From positions 9,739,414 to 9,803,413 of the forward strand of contig NC_135211.1 of the NCBI RefSeq assembly GCF_052324685.1: DNA of 64,000 bases, in the 5' to 3' direction. Numbering within the stretch: position 1 is the stretch's first letter; the number at the start of each line of letters is the position of its first letter. Below are positions 30,473 to 41,989 of this stretch, piece after piece. Under the pieces are notes generated by a model. The model had not been told where the DNA came from. It made no database searches and worked only from the letters and a program-made list of their open reading frames with translations. The position numbers were made by a program, and so were the translations under genes. Source of the DNA: Brachyhypopomus gauderio (lineage: Eukaryota; Chordata; Actinopteri; Gymnotiformes; Hypopomidae).

Positions 30473-30562
30473 ACATGAACATGGAACCTTCACCACACAT
30501 GAACATGGAACCTTCTCTCCACATGAACATGGAACCTTCTCTCCACATGAACATGGAACCTT
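30473..30562 (+). repeat. 24-bp tandem repeat after the divergent her-like gene
   Basis: ACATGAACATGGAACCTT begins at 30473, 30497, 30521 and 30545, a period of 24 bp over about 3.7 units. It lies 50 bp beyond the stop codon, probably in the 3' UTR. Confidence 0.93.
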
Positions 30563-31564
30563 GCTGAGACTCTGAACATTCTGGAGCTTAGATATTTTTT
30601 CATTTTGGAAGGAAAAGATCCAACATGGGTCTGCTTTATAAAATGCCTCCCATGGATTTGTTCAGGCTTGTGGAAGCACAATAGTAAACCTGAGAATGCA
30701 GTTGATGTCACTTGCATTTATAAATCTGTAGATATAATTTTTTGCTCTCATTGAGAGATGTTATTCAGTTAATGATGGTAAGATATGTAGAGCATAATGT
30801 CTGCTGGACATGACAGCTCCCACTAAAAACATACTTAACTAACTTCGAAAGATACAATGTATCATTTTCTGTGCTCCATTTTGTTGATTGTTGTTTCAAA
30901 ACAGTTGTATGTAATGATTTTTTTATTAAATACTTTTAGGAGTCTAGTCATGGTCCATGTGTCTCCATAAATGATGAAGGGAATAATATGACTACAAATG
31001 CGTTGCAGCATGGAGTCAGAGAATATTGTTATATTCTCAAAGTGTTTAATCTCTTTAGGAATCACTGCTTACCAGCATGGGGAGAGCACCTGTGATCACC
31101 TGTATTCAGAACATTAGATATCAGTGCACACGGCAGAATACAAGTATAGTGGAATGCGATTGTGTTTCATGCCCACAGTGGTTTTTGCAGTTCGCTAAAA
31201 CCAAACTGGCACAAGGTCATAACCATAAATTTTCACTTTAGTAATTTGACACCCCTTTGTACCAAGGGGTTTATTGTGGTGATGACATGCAATCAGTCAA
31301 ACTGTATGTTATTTAATCAATGGCCACTGCCTGGATAGGATATGGTTTACATTAATTTAATTAGCACTGTGTATGGTCAGCTGTCAATTTAGCATTTCTA
31401 AGAGTACACACTTAAAATAGATTTAGTCCCAAACTACATTCACTTATTTAAGTAGGGATAGGAAAATGGGAATATTTGTGCTTACAACACAATTCCAGAT
31501 TGTCAGTGATGGTTATCTGAGAAGCTTTACCCCAGAGTGTGTCAACCAGCTGTATGTAGGGGTG

Positions 31565-31633
31565 ATTAGCATTTAAGGAGACACACTTCTATTGTTCATT
31601 CAAATCCCTTTCAATAGGCAGAGTGTGGGAAAG
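31565..31633 (+). promoter_or_regulatory. SOX-RBPJ module, copy 5, with a POU-like site
   Basis: ATTAGCATTT (31565-31574), then ACACACTTCTATTGTTCATT (31581-31600), then GTGTGGGAAAG (31623-31633). The same three parts in the same order are seen on the minus strand at 41526-41594. No gene starts within 2 kb downstream. Confidence 0.7.
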
Positions 31634-31989
31634 CTCAGGAGAGCAGATTCACAGTTTCCAAAATAGACTCCCTGGGTGCCAGCTTGTCACTGTTTTTAGG
31701 TAAATATTTTGTGGCATTGTTAAGAATATTTTCAGAGATTAAAAATTATGTTTTTAAACAAAGTAAACATAATAGAAATATTTTGATTATACTTTTTTTG
31801 TAAATCAAACGCATTTATTGTTAAATTATTAAAATTATACATTGATGTCCTTGAAAAAACATATCACACATACAACATACTTCACATACATATGTGAAGT
31901 ATAATACATTGCAACAGAGAAACATTAATTAAATTATTAGAGCTATACTGGTAGAACATCAGCCAATAAGGATCTTTCCCTCCAGATGG

Positions 31990-32170
31990 TAACTCAAGTC
32001 AAGTCAAATTAATTTGTATAGCGCTTTTTGTTGTCACAAAGTAAGTTTGTCGGTCCAGGTCCCTAATGAACAATCCAGAGGCAATAATGGCCAGGAAAAT
32101 ACCCTGGGCAAAATTAAAGAAGAAACCTCGGGAGGACCAAGGCTCAAGAAGATACATCCTCTGGGTTGAT
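31990..32170 (+). repeat. Dispersed teleost repeat
   Basis: The phrases TTTGTATAGCGCTTTTTGTT and GAAGAAACCTCGGGAGGACC are typical of a very abundant fish interspersed repeat. No coding capacity and no clear ends. Confidence 0.6.
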
Positions 32171-32199
32171 CCACCTAATAATCAGTCCAAGCTTTGTAT

Positions 32200-33190
32200 A
32201 TATTTGATCCATATACCCAGTCCAGTATAGATGCATGTCTCAGGTAATCCAGTGAGTCTGGGGTGAGCAAGCAATTCCTGCATTCATGGCTGGATGAATA
32301 TTTTGGGGGAACCATGAAATGTTCTGTCATTATCTTAAATACTGTGTCTAGTGTTGGCATAATCTCTGCAGAAATATGCAAATAAAAGAGATAGATGTCC
32401 ACCAAGATTAAGTAGAATATTAGATTGTAGTCTTCTGAGAATTCAGAAAGAGTAAGTTAGTTGCCAGTTTCTTATTTCCTTTAAACAGTTCTCAGTTTTG
32501 CTGAGTGTGTGGGCATCATCAGGATTAGCAGTATTATAACTAATCTGTGTAACAAACTGTCTACAATGTAACAATGCAAGCTAATGTCATACTTACAAAT
32601 AATTGTGACCAACGGTAGCATTTATTTAGTACAAGGACAAACTGAGACTTTTAAAGACTTAAAAATAGGAGAGTGATTGTCCTCTAATGCTATAGGATGT
32701 TTGCAGCCTTTCCATGTAGATGTTATGAGAAAATGGCAGCAAGATATAAAATAATATAAAAAGACATTTGTATTGTAACTTGTATTGTAAACTACCTTTG
32801 TTAGTGCAGTTTTAGTGTTTTGATGCGATCTAAATTTAGGCTGAAATAATTAATGGACATAATTTGTCTGCAAATAGGCAAACAATTATGAAGAAATAGT
32901 ATTTTGTTTTTTTATTAGTGGCTTACTTGTAAGGAGGATTTAGAAATTTCTCTAAGTAATTAGCACCTTAAGACAAATTGGGAAAATATATTTAAATTGT
33001 TTAGCTGACCTAATATTTCTGCTACAATTTCAGTTTCATTCCTAGTTAGATTTGAAATGTTGAAATTGGAATCTTGGAATGTTTTTTATTTTTTTCTATT
33101 AGAGGTTATTTCTTCTATTGAATTCTATCAGGCACTCTTTACATGGTCTATTCAGGGCTTTAAAGCTTTTGTAGTCCATTGATCCAAGAA
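32200..33190. other. AT-rich gene-free stretch
   Basis: No exon, RNA gene or transposon end is recognised. Confidence 0.4.
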
Positions 33191-33197
33191 GACCTGA

Positions 33198-33207
33198 GTG
33201 TGGGAAA
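33198..33207 (+). promoter_or_regulatory. RBPJ/Su(H) site upstream of her4-like copy b
   Basis: GTGTGGGAAA in the context CTGAGTGTGGGAAACTC. A TTCTATTG-like sequence lies about 80 bp upstream (33114). It is about 0.75 kb before pseudogene copy b. Confidence 0.5.
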
Positions 33208-33644
33208 CTCAAATGAGCTCTTGGCTCACATTAATTGACAGCTGCAAGGCACAAGTCACATCTGCTACATCTTGGCTTATGGACATAGAAGTGAATTAGC
33301 AGAGCATGTATCCAAATATATCAAGTAGGTTACTTTATCATGGCTTCAAATAGCTTTAGTAATAATATTTACTCTATCTATGTATAGCATATGCATACGT
33401 ATACTACCATTAAAATAAAAGTTTATTAAGTCCTAGGCCTTACTCCTTAAGTTAACACAAAAAATGCTTTCATGAAAAATTTTCATATTTATTCTAATAG
33501 TTTCAAATGGACTTTGCCTTAGTAGGGCAAATAATATTATTAAGATTCTAAATGTGATTTAATATCAATTTGTGTAACCACTCGTTTGTGGAGTGATGAT
33601 TTACATGTGCTGTCAGTGACATTCATCCCTCCATTAGGCAGCAG

Positions 33645-33950
33645 ATCTGCTCTCTTTACAGGGTCACAACATTCCCATATTTACCCAGTGTTCTGTTCCC
33701 CTCTCCATTACCCCCATCTCTCCACCTGCTCCCCTGAGACTTGGATGTTGCCCCCAGCACAGTGAACACTGAGCATGTGGCAGCTCCATATCCCTCATTG
33801 TGTGGCCAAGCTCTCTCATTGGCTACAAAGTGTGAGAAACTCCAACAAGACCGAGACCCACACATTCATATGGAGATTTGTGGGTATAAATAGAGAAGAT
33901 GCAGCCAGTTCAGATCAGACTCATTCTACACAGAGACGTCTACAGCACTC
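33645..33950 (+). promoter_or_regulatory. her4-like promoter, copy b
   Basis: CCAAT box (ATTGG) at 33818-33822, RBPJ/Su(H) site GTGTGAGAAA at 33830-33839 and TATAAATA at 33885-33892. The block from the GGGTCACAACATTCCC phrase to the start codon position is nearly identical to 39600-39898 and, apart from the microsatellite, to the minus-strand block 28625-28320. Confidence 0.75.
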
Positions 33951-34515
33951 ACGGCACCAACAATCACTGCAGCACTGATCATGTCAATGGTGCATCTACA
34001 ACTTAACAACAAGGTAAATTTAGAATCTGTTGAAATGGGAAATCTGGCTTTCTCTGAACTACTTTATAAATAACTAACAGTTCTTTGTTTCCAGTTCACT
34101 AACCAGTTTGTCATTTTTCCTTGCAGCTGAGGAAGCCAGTGGTGGAGATGATGCACAGAGATCATATCAGCTGCTGCCCTGAACAGTTCAGGCCCCTCCT
34201 GTCTCCAGAGTTCACAGCAACCTGACTCCAAGCTGGACAAAGCAGATATCCAGGAGATGACAATCAGCTACTTGAGATGACAGAAAAAGTAGCTTGCATT
34301 GCAGCTCACCCGCTGTTATTCCAGGGGTGTCCATGAGCTTTTACAAGATTACATGAAGACAAAGTCCCAGAGAAAACTGCTGAACCACTTGTAGAACCTG
34401 TTATGGCAACACAGGAAAAGTTCTGAAAGTTTTCCGTTATTTGCTAAACTCCTCAGAGGTCATCAGCAATTCAGTCCACAGCACCCTCTGGAGGCCTTGG
34501 CAGGTAGTACCTTGG
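33951..34515 (+). pseudogene. her4-like pseudogene, copy b
   Basis: Exon 1 spans 33951-34013 with a GTAAAT donor; exon 2 starts at 34127 after TTGCAG. It is nearly identical to copy a through the basic region (VVEMMHRDHIS) and shares the TGA after SPEFTAT. The start codon is ACG at 33951 where copy a has ATG. Exon 2 keeps more of the original gene: SKLDKADIQEMTISYL and a terminal LWRPW code survive out of frame (about 34484-34500), but the codon after WRPW is CAG, not a stop. It cannot make a full Her protein. Confidence 0.87.
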
Positions 34516-35610
34516 TAGTATCCAGTAAACTAAAGACTTCTGCTCTTTATAGTGTGTCTATGTTAGACATAAACAAAGGAGGTCATGTGGTTTTTTTTCA
34601 GTTAATGAATTGTTGATTTAGGACTATTTCCCTTTTTGGAAACATTATATGTTATTGCAAAATGCTTTGAATGACTTTTGTAAAGTCTGTCTCAATCTAT
34701 GTTAGACATTACTTTTGAACCAGCATCTTGCTTTTACAAAACCTGGCAAGACTTTGAGTTTTGTTTAGGTTTGGTCCAATTCTAATCTATTGGAAAACAT
34801 ACTCATTCTTTACCTTTTGCTTAAACAGATGACATATCTTCAGCAAAGTTAATAACACAATTTGAACTTGATATGTTTATTTCAAAATGTCATTTTTTAA
34901 GTCTCACTTTAACCTCATCAGTATGAGAAATGCTGCTGATTTGTTCTTATTTCCCATTGAGTGTTTTTAGATTTGTTCTTCAATTAAGAGATGCACTGTG
35001 GTTATAGTTTTTTTAACAACATATTGTTCTGTTAATTGTGAAACATTATGAAACAGTATCTGTTTAGACAATTTATGTGCTTTATTCTACTTATTTTATT
35101 TTCAAAATATGTGTTCATCACAGTTTTCATTTCAGTCAGAAATGTTTCATTTGTCTCTTTTAAAGACTGTTAAATGGTTAAACTATGCTCTTTTTTGAGT
35201 GCCAAGTGTCTTGAAAAAATCTTCAAGCAAATGTTGTGATATACTATCATCTACTTTCTTCATGGAAAAAACAGCACATAGTTGCCAGTAAAAAAGTAAA
35301 TAAATAAATAGTATGTAAATCACTTATGCCTTTATGCTGAATTCTTGTATTCTGAGTTGGACAGATAAAGCAAGCCTCTTTCTCATTCATAAGAAGCAAG
35401 GGTCAGATGCGAACACAAATTTTGCCATAAGAAATTTAACAAAAGGATTATTTAGAATGTTTTTCTTTTGATAAATGAATTTAAATCTCAGTGCAAAACT
35501 ACTGTAAAATTACATGATGATCATAATTGCTCAATATACTTTTAACTTTTATTGGTCATTTTAAATGTCTTCCTCAGCATTACCGAGACAGAGAGAATTC
35601 CAGTCCATAG

Positions 35611-35677
35611 TGTGTTAGAAAAGAACATTTGTATTGTTCCTTAATTGAAAGCAGTGAAAGAGCAGAGTGGGAGAAAT
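35611..35677 (+). promoter_or_regulatory. Degenerate SOX-RBPJ module, copy 6
   Basis: AACATTTGTATTGTTCC (35624-35640) is followed about 30 bp later by GAGCAGAGTGGGAGAAATG (35660-35678). The latter is a damaged form of GCAGAGTGTGGGAAA in the other modules. Confidence 0.45.
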
Positions 35678-36100
35678 GGGGCCCCTCAAGCGCAACAGAC
35701 CAGATGTGCTATTTGATCCTATCATTTATCGATTATGTTGCTATAGCACCAAAATTCAGGATGATAGACTCACTATCTAATATTACAAATCCAGTATAAT
35801 TCATGCATCATATTTTATTCACAATTATTTCAAGTATTGGATACAACAAAATTTACAAAATGCATTACACTCTGTTTAAATATTTTGGGACGCGAGATGA
35901 TGATCTAGAATTCTAAATATTTTTAGAGGTCTTGGAATTAATTTAAACTTTTCTGTATATCAGCACATTATTTAAAAAAATGGAGAAGTTTACATAGAGG
36001 CCAGCTTTTAATGTTTACATCATGCATCACTGACGTTTTAACAACCCCCTGATGAAGCCCAGCAGGAACTGCTTACCCAGACTTCTTAACATCTGAATGG

Positions 36101-36152
36101 GCACACGTCTATTGTCCACTGCTTGCTCCCAATAGGCAGAGTGTGGGAAAGC
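36101..36152 (+). promoter_or_regulatory. SOX-RBPJ module, copy 7
   Basis: GCACACGTCTATTGTCCACT (36101-36120) is followed by AATAGGCAGAGTGTGGGAAA (36131-36150). The second phrase is shared exactly with the module at 31565-31633 (31613-31632). No gene follows before the Tc1 element. Confidence 0.68.
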
Positions 36153-36587
36153 AGAATGACTGTTCTTAAAGTCATTAGCTTCCTAAACAGAAGCTTATCT
36201 CTGCCCAAACAGTATTTAAAAAAACCACAGAAACACAAAGAAGCACAATGACTTTTGATTCACATTTATCGTCATCACAATGTCTCCTAGAACATATGCA
36301 AACAAAAATATGTCAATCTAATCTTAATCATAGTAAATCATTTAATCGTTTTTATGATTGACTTTTTATTGAGTTTTCAATTGAAAACATTGCCCTGTAA
36401 TATAACATTTGACCAAACTGAAAAAGAAAATAGGGCAATGATTTACACTCTGCCAGGGTAAATCATTTAATCTTAATCATATTAGATCCTTCTGATTTTT
36501 TAATTGTTTTTGCTGTATAGTGATAAAGCATGTGCTGTTAAATATCACACGTTTGTGGTGTACTCCACTGATCACATGGAGGACTCA

Positions 36588-36597
36588 GTATGGGAAA
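36588..36597 (+). promoter_or_regulatory. RBPJ-like site
   Basis: GTATGGGAAA in the context GACTCAGTATGGGAAACTCA, matching YRTGDGAD and resembling the context at 33198. It lies about 140 bp left of the Tc1 element. Confidence 0.4.
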
Positions 36598-36739
36598 CTC
36601 AGAAGTTCACAAGATACCAGACTCATCTGGGATGCTGGTTAGGGACAATCACCCCACATACTTTTGATTTATTGCATACGGCTTTTACAATATGTAATTT
36701 GTATTAATAATAATGCTGGAACATATTTGTCAGGTGCTA

Positions 36740-38382
36740 CAGTTGTGCTCAAAAGTTTACATACCCCGGCAGAATTTTTGCTTTCTTGGCCTTTTCTCAG
36801 AGAATATTAATGATAACACACAAACCTTTTTTCCACTCATGGTTAGTGGTTGGGTGAAGCCATTTATTGTCCAACCACTGTGTTTTCTCTTTTTTAATTA
36901 TAATGACAACCAAACACATCCAAATGACCCTGATCAAAAGTTTACATACCCTGGTGATTTTGGCCTGATAACATGCACAGAAGGTGACACAAATGGGTTT
37001 GAATGGCTACTAAAGGTAATATCCTCACCTGTGACCTGTTTGCTTGTAATCAGTGTGTGTGCATAAAAGCTGAGTGAGTTTCTGGGATCCAGACAGACTC
37101 TTGCATTTTTCATCCAGCCACCGACGGTTCTGGATTGTGAGTCATGGGGAAAGCAAAAGAATTGTTAATGGATCTACGGGAAAAGGTAGTTGAACTGTAT
37201 AAAATAGGAAAGGGATACAAAAAGATATCCAAGGAATTGATAATGCCAGTCAGCAGTGTTCAAACTGTGATAAACAAATGGAAAATCAGGGGCTCTGTAA
37301 AAACCAAACCACGGTCAGGTAGACCAACAAAAATTTCAGCCACAACTGCCAGGAAAATTGTTCAGGATGCAAAGAAAAACCCACAAATAACATCCGCTGA
37401 AATCCAGGACTCTCTGAAAACTAGCGGTGTGGCTGTTTCAAGATGCACAGTAAGGAGGCACCTGAAGAAAAATGGTCTGCATGGTCGAGTGGCCAGAAGA
37501 AAGCCATTACTGCGCAAATTCCACAAAGTGTCTCGTCTACAATACGCCAAACAACACAGAGACAAGCCCCAAAACTTCTGGAACAATGTAATTTGGAGTG
37601 ATGAGACCAAAATTGAACTTTTTGGCCACAACCATAAACGTTACATTTGGAGAGGTGTCAACAAGGCTTATGATGATAGGAACACCATTCCTACTGTAAA
37701 GTATGGAGGTGGATCGCTGATGTTATGGGGATGTGTGAGCTACAAAGGCACAGGAAACTTGGTCAAAGTTCAAGGAAAGATGAATGCAGCACGTTATCAG
37801 CAAATACTGGAAGCAAATTTGCATTCATCAGCCCGGAAGCTGCGCATGGGACACACTTGGACGTTCCAACATGACAACGATCCAAAACACAAGGCCAAGT
37901 CGACGTGTCATTGGCTACAGCAGAACAAAGTGAAGGTTCTGGAGTGGCCATCTCAGTCTCCTGACCTCAACATCAGTGAGTCACTCTGGGGAGATCTCAA
38001 GCATGCAGTTCATGCAAGACAGCCCAGGAATTTACAGGAACTGGAGGCTTTTTGCCAAGAAGAATGGGCAGCGTTGCCATCTGAGAAAATAAAGAGCCTC
38101 ATCCACAACTACCACAAAAGACTTCAAGCTGTCATTGATGTTAGAGGGGGCAATACACGGTATTAAGAACTGGGGTATGTAAACTTTTGATCAGGGTCAT
38201 TTGGATGTGTTTGGTTGTCATTATAATTTAAAAACCGAAAACAGTGGTTGGACAATAAATGGCTTCACCCAACCACTAACCATGAGTGGAAAAAAGGTTT
38301 GTGTGTTATCATTAATATTCTCTGAGAAAAGGCCAAGAAAGCAAAAATTCTGCCAGGGTATGTAAACTTTTGAGCACAACTG
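36740..38382 (+). mobile_element. Complete Tc1/mariner transposon with IR/DR-type ends
   Basis: A 1643-bp element flanked by TA on both sides (36738-36739, 38383-38384). Its ends are near-perfect inverted repeats of about 210 bp starting CAGTTGTGCTCAAAAGTTTA. Each inverted repeat holds an outer and an inner copy of a direct repeat (..CAAAAGTTTACATACCC), the IR/DR layout of Sleeping Beauty-like Tc1 elements. The transposase frame is unbroken, so this copy looks young. Confidence 0.95.
37144..38166 (+). CDS. Tc1-family transposase, apparently intact, 340 aa
   Basis: The protein cuts and pastes the element that carries it. It has an N-terminal paired-like DNA-binding region with two helix-turn-helix parts (residues 1-110, with PRSGRPTK as the linker and nuclear-signal region). 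A DDE catalytic domain follows, with D153 in WSDETK, D244 in QHDNDPKH and E279, so the last spacing is 34 residues (DD34E). The 340-aa length equals that of Sleeping Beauty, with the acidic residues at the same positions. One oddity: the usual SPDLNPIENLW reads SPDLNISESLW, keeping the glutamate. No stop or frameshift is present. Confidence 0.95.
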   Translation: MGKAKELLMDLREKVVELYKIGKGYKKISKELIMPVSSVQTVINKWKIRGSVKTKPRSGRPTKISATTARKIVQDAKKNPQITSAEIQDSLKTSGVAVSRCTVRRHLKKNGLHGRVARRKPLLRKFHKVSRLQYAKQHRDKPQNFWNNVIWSDETKIELFGHNHKRYIWRGVNKAYDDRNTIPTVKYGGGSLMLWGCVSYKGTGNLVKVQGKMNAARYQQILEANLHSSARKLRMGHTWTFQHDNDPKHKAKSTCHWLQQNKVKVLEWPSQSPDLNISESLWGDLKHAVHARQPRNLQELEAFCQEEWAALPSEKIKSLIHNYHKRLQAVIDVRGGNTRY

Positions 38383-38548
38383 TATGAATATCAGTTACTT
38401 CTAAATTGTGTAAATGAATGACTTTGGTTAACTTAAAATTCTGGAGGAAAACATTTAAACTTGGACTTTTTCTGCAAAAATATTCTTATTAATAATTTAA
38501 TGTAATATTAAAAATAAATGCCTTTTTTGAGTTCATTAAAGTCCTGTA

Positions 38549-39434
38549 CAGGGGTGGAAAGTAACTAATTACATTTACTCACATTACTGTAATTGAGTAC
38601 TTTTTATGAGTAATTTGTAATTTTCTGAGTAGTTTTTGAAATATGTAATTTTTACTTGTACTCGAGTAAATTTTGACCCAAGTAGTTTTACTTCACTACA
38701 TTTGAATGCCCTCACATTACTGAGTAAAAAAATATTGATGGTGAAAAATTAAATGCAGGCAGAAATTTAAACTTCTGAGTCCCAGAACTGAAAGTCAATT
38801 GCGTGGCCTTGCCTTGCGCGCACCCTTTCCATTGTCTCATTATCAGATCGTAATCTGGTGCACTTTTTTCTAAAAGGATGAAATTGTTCCATCTTTAAAT
38901 CTTCTATCTATCAGGTTCTGTGGGATCCTGTGGGCATTTTATTGAGAGTAGTGGAATCCTGTTGGATTTTAGTTTGATTTGTGGCATCTTGTGGGCACTT
39001 AATTTTGTGTGCATTTTGTTTTTTGAATAATTTGTAATTTAAATTTCTTTATTCTTATCATAGTGTTGTCCGTTGGACAATAGGACTGAAAATTGTTTGC
39101 ACTTTATAGTACAGGTTGTGATTGTCCTTGTGCTGTGAGGAAGTATGTTACTGAGCCCAGCTGATCTTTTTGCAAGTGTGGATGTGCACTTAAATACACT
39201 TTGAAATGGATTAAAACAACTTGTGCTGAATTTGGTTCATGATTCACCCATGCATTAAATAACTGAAAGTAACTAAGTAACTTTTACTCAAATTACATTT
39301 TAAATGAAGTAATTTTGTACTTTTACTCGAGTAAATTTTGAGATGGGTAATTTTACTTTTACTCTGAGTAGATTTTAGGCAAAGTAAAGATACTTTTACT
39401 CAGTTACAATTTTTCAGTACTCTTTCCACCTCTG
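38549..39434. mobile_element. hAT-type MITE with 8-bp target duplication
   Basis: An 886-bp non-coding element with inverted ends CAGGGGTGGAAAGTAAC / CAGAGGTGGAAAGAGTAC and sub-terminal GAGTA/TTTTACT-rich sequence. GTCCTGTA is duplicated at 38541-38548 and 39435-39442. An 8-bp duplication and CAG..CTG ends are hAT traits. Confidence 0.9.
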
Positions 39435-39589
39435 GTCCTGTATATTTAGAATTTTACCCCACTACATGACTGTGAAGAGAGTTTACAGATCAGTTCAAAT
39501 CTCCAAGTTTGTCAAACTTTGCATTTTCTTGTTATGTGATGTACGTGCATGTGTATTGATAGTGATCCCATGCTCCAGGAGGAGATCTG

Positions 39590-39898
39590 CTCTCTTTACA
39601 GGGTCACAACATTCCCAGATTCACACTGTGTTCTGTTCCCCTCTCCATTACCCCCATCTCTCCACCTGCTCCCCTGAGACATGGACGTTGCCCCCAGCAC
39701 AGAGAACACTGAGCATGTGGCAGCTCCATATCCCTCATTGTGTGGCCAAGCTCTCTCATTGGTTACAAAGTGTGAGAAACTCCAACAAGACCGAGACCCA
39801 CACATTCATATGGAGATTTGTGGGTATAAATAGAGGAGATGCAGCCAGTTCAGATCAGACTCATACTACACAGAGACGTCTACAGCAGAGATACAGTC
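39590..39898 (+). promoter_or_regulatory. her4-like promoter, copy c
   Basis: CCAAT box near 39758, RBPJ/Su(H) site GTGTGAGAAA at 39770-39779 and TATAAATA at 39825-39832. It is nearly identical to copy b (33645-33950) despite the broken coding region. Confidence 0.75.
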
Positions 39899-39966
39899 AT
39901 GGCAGAGCAACTGCTGCAATGTTCACTTACCACTGAACAAGGTAAGATGATCTTTAAACAAACAAA

Positions 39967-40038
<72 letters not shown>

Positions 40039-40395
40039 TCATTCACCTGATTGTCACTTCATTATTCTCTTAATTATTCACATATCTTTTTTGTCATCAT
40101 TTGCAGTTAAGGAGGGGGTGCTGCACAGAGATCATATCAACTGCTGCGTCAAGCAGCTCAGGTTCCACCATCATCAGAATCCAACCAGAAGCTTCTTGAG
40201 TCCAAGCTGGAGAAAGCAGGTATCCTGGAGATGACCATCCATGTCTCTGGCAGCTGTACAACAGTCTCTGGCAGCTGTACATTCTCCATGAGGTTGTCCA
40301 TGTCCTATCTAAAGATGAAGTGAAGAAACAGTACAAAGGAAAATTGCTGAGTCACTTTTGCAGCCATATGATGAGGAACATGCCTCCTCAGCAGA
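39899..40395 (+). pseudogene. her4-like pseudogene, copy c
   Basis: ATG at 39899 opens MAEQLLQCSLTTEQ with a GTAAGA donor at 39942. This exon 1 is shorter than in copy a and its phase no longer fits exon 2. Exon 2 starts at 40107 after TTGCAG. It has lost bases in the basic region, after which LHRDHINCCVKQLR can be read, then frame breaks follow. A short tandem repeat of TCTCTGGCAGCTGTACA lies near 40242-40282. No WRPW is found. The intron holds a GT microsatellite (39969-40034). Confidence 0.8.
39969..40034 (+). repeat. GT dinucleotide microsatellite
   Basis: A pure GT run of about 66 bp inside the single intron of her4-like pseudogene copy c. Confidence 0.96.
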
Positions 40396-41041
40396 CATAA
40401 AGCACCACGATTAAGAGGACAAGTTCTGCCTTTTAATCTTGGTAGTCCTATAGGATCAAAATGTATCTCTGCTGGCCCTGTTGATCATGTTGGTCTGACA
40501 TTAGCTATTTTGTTTTTCTATTGAGTAAAATTTACTCGTATCCCAGATATAGCTTATGATAAGCTGTTGTCGTCATGTAAATGCAAAAAATTTAATAACA
40601 TTCTTTAAAGCTATACAGGTAAACTGAGCAAAAAGATGAACCTTCTGAATATCCAAATGTAAAATAACACAATATGCTGTTTAGTAAAAGTGTATCTGTT
40701 CTCTGCAGTACAGATCTTTCGCCTTTTATAAAGGTGTTTATGCATAAAAGTCATACTGATGTTCTGAAATTTGTTTCACTTTATTGGAAAATTACATTTC
40801 CTTCTGTGAAGGTTTTCAGCATTGTGTCAATGAAACAAAATTAAGTGAATGTATTTGAATCAAGATATGGCGAAATAAAACAATCAAAAAAACTGTTTTT
40901 AGTTAATTCAGTTCAATCCACAAGTAATCTATGCTTGTGTCACTCACATTATTTGATAGTATATAACTCCTGAAGTTTCGATCATCTCTATCTTTTTTTT
41001 TTATGGGTAATTCTTGGTCTAAATGAATCTAAAGATTACAG

Positions 41042-41330
41042 TGGGCAGTCATGGTCTGGTGGTAGGGAAACGGTCTTGTGACCGGAGGGTCGTGGGTTCG
41101 ATTCCCAGACCTAAGGCCATGACTGAGGTGCCCTTGAGCAGGGCACCTAACCCCAACTGCTCCCCGGGCGCCGGGCTAGGGCTGCCCACCGCTCTGGGCA
41201 CATGTGATCCACAGCCCCCTAGTAATCACTTGTGTGTGTGTGTGTGTGTGTTCTAACTGCACAGATGGGTAAAAAGCAGAGGACAAATTTCGATTGTGGT
41301 GAAAAATCACAATTGACAAAATATGGCACA
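41042..41330 (+). mobile_element. tRNA-derived SINE, copy 3
   Basis: The best preserved of three copies. A B-box-like GGGTTCGATTCCCAG lies near 41094, followed by the shared body and CAATTGACAAAATATGGCAC tail. It retains the head missing from copy 2. Confidence 0.85.
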
Positions 41331-41525
41331 TTTAACTGTGGTGTATAATTGTAAATGTAAAGGCATGGTGTTGAAATAAATGAATGTGCACTACAGCCAG
41401 TTGGGGTTGATTGCTTTCATAGAACTGCAAATATTTATATTCCGCCACATCTCTGCGTTTCCAGTCCTGGCTGGGAGGGGTGTTCTGATGCTAATGGCAC
41501 TAGGCTGTGATTCCTTCTTCAGAGG

Positions 41526-41594
41526 TTTCCCACACTCCTCTGCATTCAGTGATGTTTGAAAGAACAATGCAAGTGTGTTCATTCAAATGCTAAT
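41526..41594 (-). promoter_or_regulatory. SOX-RBPJ module, copy 8, with a POU-like site
   Basis: On the minus strand ATTAGCATTT (41594-41585), ACACACTTGCATTGTTCT (41578-41561) and GTGTGGGAAA (41535-41526). Order and spacing match the module at 31565-31633. It faces away from the her cluster. Confidence 0.65.
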
Positions 41595-41989
41595 GATATC
41601 TTTATTGCTCTCCTGAAGGCAAAGTCCCTTTGTCACCAAGTCACTGTTTGTCATCTAATGAAGAGAGAAACAAATTGGACAAAGCTTGCCTTTACCTTGG
41701 GCCAGTATTTATATTTATATGCAAGACTTTTCTATTGCATTACTTGCAAGAGATGTAATCAGCATTACATTGGAGAAACCAAGAAAAGACTTGCTCATCG
41801 GCTTGTTGAACACCTTCGGACCATCAGGATATGTCGTTTCCACTATCAAGACATTTAAATATTAATGGACATTGTATTAATGACATATCTATTTGTATAG
41901 CCAGTTGTTGCAATGGCAGCAATGAAATAATAAGTATTCGCTCAGCTTCCTTGACTCACATATGAGATTAAGTGACATCCCATTCCTAA

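Noticed and set aside
39466-39936. 156-codon plus-strand frame over her4-like promoter c
   Set aside because: It runs through CCAAT, Su(H) and TATA elements and past the her ATG in another frame; not a gene.
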